Assembly: GCA_028281215.1 (NCBI GenBank)
Contig: JANQKH010000024.1
Span: 1 to 7,748 of the forward strand
Source: Phycisphaeraceae bacterium
GTDB taxonomy: Bacteria; Planctomycetota; Phycisphaerae; Phycisphaerales; Phycisphaeraceae
Length of the DNA: 7,748 bases
Direction of reading: 5' to 3'
The notes below the pieces were generated by a model. The model was not told the DNA's origin and did no database searches. It worked only from the letters and a program-made list of their open reading frames with translations. This document shows, in pieces, positions 1-4,638 of this stretch. The position numbers were made by a program, and so were the translations under genes. Within the stretch, counting starts at the first letter, position 1, and the number at the start of each line of letters is the position of its first letter.

Positions 1-375
1 ACCGCCGACCGCGACGAGTTCGTTTACCTTTTCGTGCAGTTGTGAAGTCGAAAGTGTGTAAGCATCCGTATCGCCAAGGTCGCGCTTGAACGCACAAAAC
101 GTGCAGTTTGCGGAACAGATGTTGGTGTAGTTGACGTTACGGTCGATGACGTAAGTGCGGAGAGATTTGGCGACTTCGGATTTCGGATTTTGGATTTCGG
201 ATTCGGAGTAGCGATCACCCATCTTACGGTCGGCGATCGCGGTGGACCATCGGCCGAGATCGTGCAGCGAGGCGTGGTGATACAAATGCAACGTTTGCTC
301 AGCCGTCAACCGGGCATCGCCGGCGACGACTGCGTCGATATCGATGTCTGCGAGTTGGGTGGTAGAGGCGATCAT
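1..375 (-). CDS. mqnC: Radical SAM enzyme, probable MqnC (dehypoxanthine futalosine cyclase), 3' part beyond the window
   Basis: This is the N-terminal 125 residues; the gene runs off the left edge. Residues 72-97 hold the family signature TYVIDRNVNYTNIC followed by the radical SAM cluster motif C87-x3-C91-x2-C94, then AFKR. Known role: MqnC closes the ring of dehypoxanthine futalosine in the futalosine route to menaquinone, in the cytoplasm. The V(I/V)DRN(I/V)NYTN string favours MqnC over the paralogue MqnE (aminofutalosine synthase) or CofG/CofH, but the diagnostic C-terminal part is missing. I chose ATG 375 because the family-like sequence starts there (LADIDIDAVVAGDARLT). The frame stays open upstream to an ATG at 477 that has GGAG 5 nt before it, so a start there, 30 nt after the upstream oxidase stop, is possible. 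Residues 57-66 (SESEIQNPKS) are translated from a heptamer repeat and look like an insertion before the catalytic core. Confidence 0.8.
   Translation of the reverse strand, partial: MIASTTQLADIDIDAVVAGDARLTAEQTLHLYHHASLHDLGRWSTAIADRKMGDRYSESEIQNPKSEVAKSLRTYVIDRNVNYTNICSANCTFCAFKRDLGDTDAYTLSTSQLHEKVNELVAVGG
178..205. repeat. Heptanucleotide tandem repeat inside mqnC (GGATTTY, 4 units)
   Basis: Four contiguous 7-base units on the plus strand: GGATTTC, GGATTTT, GGATTTC and GGATTCG. They are read in frame on the minus strand as residues 57-66 of the MqnC-like protein. Base composition is much more AT-rich than the flanking coding sequence. It resembles the short tandemly repeated repetitive (STRR) heptamers known from cyanobacteria; that kinship is inference. 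Confidence 0.75.
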
Positions 376-507
376 GGCGGCGTCATCGTAGGGCGAATCT
401 GGGCAGTTTGCCACGCGGTTTGAAATGCCGCGATTAGCCCCGACGGAAGGCGAAGTGCGCCCGTGAATTGTCTGCATTCGCGCTCCGCTTCACAATGAGG
501 CTCAACT

Positions 508-1989
508 TTACAACGCTCCCCCCGGCACATTCGGCGACACCGGCTTCATGATTTGAATATCAACCCGGTCACTCGGAATCAACTTGCCATCATTGATGCG
601 TTGCTCGGGGTCGAACGTTTTCTTGATTTGTTGAAAGGTTTCAATTGTCGCCGGGTTGAACATCTTCTCCATGAGGTGGAGTTTTTCGATGCCGACGCCG
701 TGTTCGCCGGTGATCGTGCCGCCGACGCTGAGGCAGTATTCGAGGATTTCTTCGCTTAAGCGCAGAATCTGCTGCACCTGTTCGGGATCGTCTTCGTCGA
801 AGAGCATGATTGGATGAATGTTGCCATCGCCGGCGTGGAAGACGTTAGCGATGCGCAGGCCGTACTTCGCGCCGAGTTCCATCACGTGGGCGATCACTTC
901 GGGCAGCATCGACCGCGGCACGCAGGCGTCTTGCGTGCAGTAGCTGTGACTCAGTCGACCGACCGCGCCGAATGCTTTCTTTCTGGCCGACCACAACTCG
1001 GCGCGGCGGACCGGATCGCTGCACTGTTCAATGTCATGCGCGCCGTTCTGATGCGCGATGCGCACGATCTGTTGCATCTGTTCATCGAGGATTTGATCCA
1101 CGCCGTCCACTTCGAGCAGCAGCAACGCCTGCGCGGTGGTGGGAAAGCCGAAGTGGAATGCGCCTTCGACGGCTTCGATCATTGCGCCGTCCATCATTTC
1201 CATCGAGGTCGGTGTGATGCCGGAAGCGATCACGTCGCTCACCGTCTGGCAGGCGTTCCACGTGGAGTCGTACACCGCGTAGAAAGTACGAAAGTGCTTA
1301 GGGTCCGGCACAAGTCGGCACCAGACGCGGGTGATGATGCCGAACGTACCTTCGCTGCCGCAGATGAGCGCGGGCAGGTCGGGGCCGATCGAGTCGTACA
1401 AGCCGCGTTCATTGGCGCCGCCGATGGAACCGCGGACGGTGGTGACTTTCCCATCGGGTGTCACGATTTCCATGCCGAGGATATGGTTGGTGGTCACGCC
1501 GTGTTTGAGGGTGTTGATGCCGCCGGCGTTGGTGGAGGTGTTGCCGCCGATGGTGGACGCACGCTGGCTTGACGGGTCGGGAGAAAAGCGCAGACCGGTG
1601 TCTTTGATCGCATCACTTAAGGAAAGGTTGCGCACGCCGGCTTGCACAATGGCGAAACGGTTTTCAGCGTCCACCTTTTCAATTAGTGTCATGCGGCTGG
1701 TCGTAATAAGTACGCCTTCCCCATACGCAACTGCCGAGCCGGCAAGCCCTGTGCCCGTGCCGCGCGGTACGATCGGCAGGTCGAATTCGTTGAGCGCTTT
1801 GACACATTCGGCAACCTGTTGCGTTGTTGTCGGAAAGACCACTGCGGTTGGCAGACCTTTCGCGATCGGGAAGCCGTCGCTTTCATAGACGAACAGTTCA
1901 TCCGGATCGCTGAGTATGCCTGCATCGCCCACAATTTGGCGCAAACGTGGGACGACAGGATGCTCCGTCGGTTGAACAGCTTCGCTCAT
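508..1989 (-). CDS. glcD: FAD-linked oxidase, GlcD/D-lactate dehydrogenase family
   Basis: This is a full-length 493-residue protein, close to the roughly 500 residues usual for glycolate oxidase subunit GlcD. The FAD-binding PCMH-type domain (about 45-225) shows PRGTGTGLAG at 75-84, FSPDPSS...TIGGNTSTNAGG at 135-157 and CGSEGTFGIIT at 210-220. The FAD-oxidase C-terminal domain (about 230-472) carries HAGDGNIHP (385-393) and GTITGEHGVG (424-433), where the histidines and the GEHG motif sit in the active site of the family. Known role: oxidation of a 2-hydroxyacid such as glycolate or D-lactate, with electrons passed on to a partner or quinone pool. The substrate cannot be read from sequence, and no glcE or glcF is visible here. 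ATG 1989 is preferred to the adjacent TTG 1992. There is no Shine-Dalgarno sequence, but a promoter sits exactly before the ATG. mqnC follows on the same strand. Confidence 0.93.
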   Translation of the reverse strand: MSEAVQPTEHPVVPRLRQIVGDAGILSDPDELFVYESDGFPIAKGLPTAVVFPTTTQQVAECVKALNEFDLPIVPRGTGTGLAGSAVAYGEGVLITTSRMTLIEKVDAENRFAIVQAGVRNLSLSDAIKDTGLRFSPDPSSQRASTIGGNTSTNAGGINTLKHGVTTNHILGMEIVTPDGKVTTVRGSIGGANERGLYDSIGPDLPALICGSEGTFGIITRVWCRLVPDPKHFRTFYAVYDSTWNACQTVSDVIASGITPTSMEMMDGAMIEAVEGAFHFGFPTTAQALLLLEVDGVDQILDEQMQQIVRIAHQNGAHDIEQCSDPVRRAELWSARKKAFGAVGRLSHSYCTQDACVPRSMLPEVIAHVMELGAKYGLRIANVFHAGDGNIHPIMLFDEDDPEQVQQILRLSEEILEYCLSVGGTITGEHGVGIEKLHLMEKMFNPATIETFQQIKKTFDPEQRINDGKLIPSDRVDIQIMKPVSPNVPGGAL

Positions 1990-1995
1990 CAATGC

Positions 1996-2024
1996 ATCGT
2001 ATGAATGATGGGTTTGAATGTGAA
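1996..2024 (-). promoter_or_regulatory. Sigma-70-type promoter of glcD, placed for a leaderless transcript
   Basis: On the minus strand, TTCACA (2024-2019; 5 of 6 matches to TTGACA) is followed by a 17-nt spacer and TACGAT (2001-1996, fitting TAnnnT). Six bases then lead to the glcD ATG at 1989. With normal -10 to +1 spacing the transcript would begin at the A of the start codon, which fits the absence of a Shine-Dalgarno sequence. Confidence 0.6.
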
Positions 2025-2113
2025 ATGAAGGGAAGAGATCTGGGTTTGGAGTTCAGGAAAGTCGGGCATAAGGAACTGCAGCGAAGGTCTAGATCAACAT
2101 CAAGAAGAAATAC

Positions 2114-2536
2114 TCACCGTACGGTTTGCCGGATACTCGAGCGATAGGTCCGGTTGTAATACACATCGCGCGGCCGACCGTTGACCGTGCCCTGGCGATC
2201 GTAAGTCTGATTGACGATCGTTTCGAACGTGGAGGATTCGTAGCCGGCGTGGACGGATCGTTGGTGATCGTTACGGCCGGTGTACCACATCGTACGACCG
2301 CCGTGCGCGAGCGGCGTGTTGACCGTCCGCTTATGCAGGGCTTCGGTTTCGACCGCAAGGATTGGCCGGCGCGGACGCCACGGTCGCAGGCGTTCCTTCA
2401 TCTGCTGATCCCAGATGGGCTTGGCACCACCTCGTGGTGTGTCGGTTTCATTGGTCGGCGCAGATTGACAGCCGGCCAGAACGGCAGCCGTTAGCAAAAG
2501 ACACATGCCAAGCGGATTGATCGCTTTCCACTTCAC
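2114..2536 (-). CDS. Small hypothetical lipoprotein
   Basis: The protein has 140 residues and no family I recognise. It begins with a clear lipoprotein signal: a positive n-region (MKWK), a hydrophobic stretch (about 8-21) and a lipobox VLAGC with the acylated cysteine at residue 22. The mature part is small, hydrophilic and basic, with many Arg, Tyr and Thr residues (for example RPWRPRRP near 51-58 and YDRQGTVNGRPRDVYYNRTY near the end), and has no visible enzymatic motif. It is probably anchored to a membrane facing the periplasm. GTG 2536 is chosen over the internal ATG (codon 11) because it supplies the lysines of the signal peptide. No Shine-Dalgarno sequence is seen. A sigma-54-like site lies directly upstream. 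The next gene on the same strand, glcD, is 124 bases further and has its own promoter, so co-transcription is uncertain. Confidence 0.7.
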   Translation of the reverse strand: MKWKAINPLGMCLLLTAAVLAGCQSAPTNETDTPRGGAKPIWDQQMKERLRPWRPRRPILAVETEALHKRTVNTPLAHGGRTMWYTGRNDHQRSVHAGYESSTFETIVNQTYDRQGTVNGRPRDVYYNRTYRSSIRQTVR

Positions 2537-2547
2537 GGCTGAAGGGT

Positions 2548-2564
2548 CGCGATTGGCGTGCCAA
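2548..2564 (-). promoter_or_regulatory. Sigma-54-like -24/-12 promoter before the lipoprotein gene
   Basis: Minus-strand TTGGCACGCCAATCGCG matches the RpoN consensus YTGGCACG-N4-TTGCW. All eight bases of the -24 block match, TCGC stands for TTGC, and the invariant GG and GC are exactly 10 bases apart. The predicted start lies 1-2 bases before the GTG at 2536. The same bases also form a palindrome, TTGGC-AC-GCCAA (2553-2564), so an operator for an unknown regulator is an alternative reading. Confidence 0.5.
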
Positions 2565-2819
2565 GTGAGTGGGATTCATCCGGATTTATATTAGTGTTGT
2601 GCTGACAGTTGTTTATGAAAGAAGATTGGATTCGGCATACGATTCAGCATGTTGCCTGTGCTCATCACGCGTTGTCTGTGAGCAACGGCATAACCCAATG
2701 CGGACGTTATCACAGTCGTACAATCATGCGATCTCTGGTTCGTAAAGCTGAGGCATGTCGGCCAGCCGTGGTATACAGCTCGGTTCAATGATTCGCCGCC
2801 AATCGTGCCTGCATCCCGC
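2565..2819. other. Intergenic stretch without a convincing gene
   Basis: This region lies between the divergent lipoprotein and rpsD genes. Reading frames here are short, have no family features and no ribosome binding site. An AT-rich patch at 2585-2592 reads TATAAA on the minus strand and could be a second, weak -10 for the lipoprotein gene. An imperfect hairpin occupies 2676-2715: CTGTGA pairs with TCACAG, AACG with CGTT and GCAT with ATGC, separated by small internal loops, and no T-run follows. A small RNA or the remains of an old gene cannot be excluded. Confidence 0.4.
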
Positions 2820-2848
2820 TTGACGACAAGGGTTTGGGTAACCATAAT
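2820..2848 (+). promoter_or_regulatory. Sigma-70-type promoter of rpsD
   Basis: TTGACG (2820-2825; 5 of 6) and CATAAT (2843-2848; 5 of 6) are separated by an optimal 17-base spacer. A start near 2855 would give an untranslated leader of about 136 bases before the rpsD ATG, unlike the leaderless arrangement seen at other genes here. Confidence 0.7.
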
Positions 2849-2939
2849 GCCCAGCTCGGCAGTCCGCAGGGCGATGGTCGTTCTGAAGTGACTTTCGCGA
2901 AAGCCGCAGCCGCGGCCTCACGCGTTGTTCGCCAACCTT

Positions 2940-2971
2940 CCTGGCTTGTGTCAGGCCTGGCTTGCGTCAGG
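2940..2971 (+). repeat. Tandem duplicated 16-mer in the rpsD leader
   Basis: CCTGGCTTGTGTCAGG (2940-2955) is followed without a gap by CCTGGCTTGCGTCAGG (2956-2971), differing at one base. Each copy can fold on itself: CCTGG pairs with TCAGG, including one G-T wobble, over a 6-base loop. The variable base lies in the loop, so the stem is conserved between copies. Confidence 0.85.
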
Positions 2972-2977
2972 GTTACC

Positions 2978-2983
2978 GAAAGG
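2978..2983 (+). promoter_or_regulatory. Ribosome binding site of rpsD
   Basis: GAAAGG lies 7 bases before ATG 2991. It is the clearest Shine-Dalgarno sequence in the window and decides the start against an in-frame ATG at 2925. Confidence 0.7.
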
Positions 2984-2990
2984 TTGTTCC

Positions 2991-3590
2991 ATGGCCAATT
3001 ACCTTGGTCCTAAGGTCAAGTTGTCCCGTCGTGTCGGCGTGCCCATCGCTGACATCCCCAAGCACACCTCCAAGCGTCAGCTCAACCCGCCGGGCATGCA
3101 CGGCTACCGCGGTCGTCGTCTGCGCGACTACGGCGTGCGCCTGAACGAAAAGCAGAAGCTTCGCTACCACTACAACGTGCTCGAAAAGCAATTCCGCCGA
3201 TTGGTCAAGGAAGCCGGCACGACCAAAGGCAACACCGGCGAAGTGTTGCTGCGTTTGTTGGAACAGCGGTTGGACAATGTGATTCGCCGGCTTGGTTGGG
3301 CTCGCACGATCTGGGCGGCGCGGCAGATGGTCGTGCACGGCCACATTCAAGTGAACGGCCGCAAGGTTGACCGCCCAAGTTTCCGTGTAAGCCAGGGTGA
3401 CAAAATCACTGTCAAAGAAAAAACGCACAACATGGTGCGCGAAAACATGGAATCGATGGCGGGTCTGGTCGTGCCGGCGTGGTTGAGCTTCGACCCTTCG
3501 ACGCTGACCGCGAATGTCGAGGCCGTGCCGACGTCGGATCAGATTCCATTCGATGTAAATATGAACCTGATTGTGGAATTCTACCGGTAG
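2991..3590 (+). CDS. rpsD: 30S ribosomal protein S4
   Basis: The protein has 199 residues, the normal bacterial length. The N-terminal S4/S9 domain begins MANYLGPKVKLSRR and includes the conserved block LNEKQKLRYHYNVLEKQFRR (51-70). The S4 RNA-binding domain (about 92-155) reads RLDNVIRRLGWAR, then ARQMVVHGHIQVNG, then SFRVSQGDKITV. Known role: S4 binds 16S rRNA early, nucleates assembly of the small-subunit body, contributes to decoding accuracy, and in several bacteria represses its own translation. There are no cysteines in the N-terminal region, so this is the zinc-free (C-minus) form. An upstream extension to ATG 2925 is rejected because it would run through the leader structure and ribosome binding site. 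The gene stands alone, away from the alpha operon partners rpsM, rpsK and rpoA, with its own promoter, leader and terminator. Confidence 0.98.
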   Translation: MANYLGPKVKLSRRVGVPIADIPKHTSKRQLNPPGMHGYRGRRLRDYGVRLNEKQKLRYHYNVLEKQFRRLVKEAGTTKGNTGEVLLRLLEQRLDNVIRRLGWARTIWAARQMVVHGHIQVNGRKVDRPSFRVSQGDKITVKEKTHNMVRENMESMAGLVVPAWLSFDPSTLTANVEAVPTSDQIPFDVNMNLIVEFYR

Positions 3591-3620
3591 GCTGTCAGAT
3601 TCCACGAACGTCGTCACTCC

Positions 3621-3650
3621 AAGCACCAGGTTTTTGCCTGGTGCTTGTTT
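3621..3650 (+). terminator. Rho-independent terminator of rpsD
   Basis: A perfect 10-bp stem, AAGCACCAGG (3621-3630) and CCTGGTGCTT (3637-3646), with a 6-base loop and GTTTT following. It lies 31 bases after the rpsD stop. It also sits directly beyond the stop of the convergent bfd-like gene, but read from that side it lacks a T-run, so it is efficient mainly for rpsD. Confidence 0.9.
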
Positions 3651-3919
3651 TATTCATCCTCGCGTTGTCCCGTTTTGCGATACGTCGCTCGTCGCGCCGC
3701 ATACTCCTCCGGTGAGACCGGCAGGTCCGGTTCCTCCACGCCTTCGATCGCCTGTTGGTGCAGCTTTTTCAAAAACGGCACACACCACTGGCAGCCGGTG
3801 CCGGCTGACAAGCATTCGCTGATCTGGCTGGCGTACTTCGGCTTCTCACGCTTGCAGTAATTCACGATTTTGCGCATCGATACGTGAAAGCAAAGGCAGA
3901 CGTTGTCATCGGGATCCAT
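3650..3919 (-). CDS. Bfd-like [2Fe-2S] ferredoxin domain protein
   Basis: This is an 89-residue protein whose first 50 residues match the BFD-like [2Fe-2S] domain. Cysteines C8-x-C10 and C43-x2-C46 are spaced by 32 residues, and the sequence around the second pair is GTGCQWC. The family holds a two-iron cluster with these four cysteines. Bacterioferritin-associated ferredoxin reduces stored iron for release, and similar domains occur in nitrite reductases and other redox enzymes. The tail (about 55-89: EEPDLPVSPEEYAARR...) is charged, is not part of the fold, and has no recognised role. No bacterioferritin gene is visible nearby, so the partner is unknown. There is no Shine-Dalgarno sequence before the ATG; a -10-like TACAAT lies 6 bases upstream. 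The gene converges on rpsD and diverges from recR. Confidence 0.85.
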   Translation of the reverse strand: MDPDDNVCLCFHVSMRKIVNYCKREKPKYASQISECLSAGTGCQWCVPFLKKLHQQAIEGVEEPDLPVSPEEYAARRATYRKTGQREDE

Positions 3920-3925
3920 GGTGCG

Positions 3926-3931
3926 ATTGTA
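3926..3931 (-). promoter_or_regulatory. -10-like element of the bfd-like gene
   Basis: Minus-strand TACAAT is followed by exactly 6 bases (CGCACC) and then the ATG at 3919. No good -35 box is seen. The spacing predicts transcription starting at the start codon. Confidence 0.5.
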
Positions 3932-3976
3932 GAACGCAGAAGCGCCGTTCGCTCATGCGGGTCGTGCGATACGGGC

Positions 3977-3982
3977 TACAAT
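3977..3982 (+). promoter_or_regulatory. -10-like element of recR
   Basis: TACAAT is followed by exactly 6 bases (ACGCCC) and then ATG 3989, the same arrangement as for the divergent bfd-like gene. No clear -35 box lies 16-18 bases upstream. It supports ATG 3989 as the recR start and a leaderless recR-rpoN transcript. Confidence 0.5.
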
Positions 3983-3988
3983 ACGCCC

Positions 3989-4633
3989 ATGCCTCGCGGA
4001 AACCATACCAGTTCGATGAATCGCTTGGTCGAGCAGTTCAGCCGGCTGCCCGGTATCGGCAAGCGTTCGGCTGAGCGGTTGGCGTTTCACTTGCTTAAGC
4101 AATCGGACGAACAGGTCGCCGAACTGGCTTCTGCGATTGGTGACCTCAAACGCAGCACGAAACAGTGTTCCGTTTGTTTCAATCTGACCGACGCGGACCC
4201 GTGTTCAGTCTGCACCGACCCGAATCGGACCCAGGGTTTGGTGATGGTCGTGGAGCAGCCGAGCGACCTGCTGAGCATTGAGCAGACGGGTTTATACAAG
4301 GGCGTGTTTCACGTGCTGATGGGCAGGGTCGCGCCGCTGGACGGCATTGAGCCGGGCGATCTGACGATTGCGGCATTGCTCGAACGCGTTCAAAACGGGC
4401 TGGCTGGCACAAGCCAGGGTGACGGCGCCGATCGGCCTCGCATTGAGGAAGTCATCATCGGCACGAACCCCACGCTCGAAGGGGACGGCACAGCTTTGTA
4501 TCTTGTAGAGAAGTTGACCGCGTTGGGTGTGAGAGTTTCGAGGCTGGCGCGTGGCCTGCCCTACGGATCCAACATGGAAATGGTCAGCAAGGCGGTTCTC
4601 GCAGATGCGATGGACGGCCGGCAGCCGATGTAA
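3989..4633 (+). CDS. recR: Recombination mediator protein RecR
   Basis: The protein has 214 residues, slightly longer than the usual 200 or so. In order: a helix-hairpin-helix (LPGIGKRSAERLAF, 20-33), a C4 zinc finger (C60-x2-C63 and C72-x2-C75), a Toprim domain (VVEQPSDLLSIEQTG 87-101; HVLMGRVAPLDGI 108-120; IIGTNPTLEGDGTALYL 156-172) and the C-terminal RLARGLPYGSN block (185-195). Known role: with RecF and RecO it loads RecA on SSB-coated single-stranded DNA for gap and break repair in the cytoplasm. Residues about 135-150 (NGLAGTSQGDGADRP) look like an insertion before the IIGTNPT strand; its DNA contains the small inverted repeat CTGGC-ACAA-GCCAG. ATG 3989 is chosen over an earlier ATG at 3884 and a later one at 4016 because the distance to LPGIG matches the family and a -10 element precedes it. 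rpoN follows after 5 bases. Confidence 0.97.
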   Translation: MPRGNHTSSMNRLVEQFSRLPGIGKRSAERLAFHLLKQSDEQVAELASAIGDLKRSTKQCSVCFNLTDADPCSVCTDPNRTQGLVMVVEQPSDLLSIEQTGLYKGVFHVLMGRVAPLDGIEPGDLTIAALLERVQNGLAGTSQGDGADRPRIEEVIIGTNPTLEGDGTALYLVEKLTALGVRVSRLARGLPYGSNMEMVSKAVLADAMDGRQPM

Positions 4634-4638
4634 TCATC

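Larger units (their letters stand above)
2933..2986 (+). promoter_or_regulatory. Structured rpsD leader that can mask the ribosome binding site
   Basis: CAACCTT (2933-2939) is perfectly complementary to AAGGTTG (2980-2986), which contains most of the Shine-Dalgarno sequence. The helix would enclose two tandem small hairpins (2940-2955 and 2956-2971), giving a three-way junction just before the start codon. A further hairpin (GCCGC-AGCC-GCGGC, 2903-2916) lies upstream. S4 is known in E. coli and Bacillus to repress its own mRNA by binding a structured leader, so autogenous control is the natural hypothesis. No known leader family was matched. Confidence 0.5.

Noticed and set aside
814..1572. 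252-codon open frame antisense to glcD
   Set aside because: His/Asp/Ala/Gly-rich shadow composition with no motif; glcD is well supported by its motifs.
2427..2441. CACCAC-CTC-GTGGTG inverted repeat
   Set aside because: It lies within the lipoprotein coding sequence, is short, and is not placed as a terminator or operator of any gene.
2677..2714. TGTGA...TCACA as a CRP/FNR-type operator
   Set aside because: The half sites are about 28 bases apart, while CRP-type sites need about 6; a hairpin is the better reading.
2591..2845. 84-codon minus-strand frame in the intergenic gap
   Set aside because: It has no ribosome binding site, no domain and no composition typical of a protein, and it overlaps the -10 of the rpsD promoter.
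2925..2990. N-terminal extension of rpsD
   Set aside because: S4 proteins begin at MANYLGP-like sequence, and a Shine-Dalgarno lies just before ATG 2991 inside this extension.
2973..3626. 217-codon open frame antisense to rpsD
   Set aside because: It runs through the rpsD leader, gene and terminator stem and has no family features.
3884..3988. N-terminal extension of recR
   Set aside because: It would overlap the start of the divergent bfd-like gene and has no family similarity; ATG 3989 fits the RecR length.
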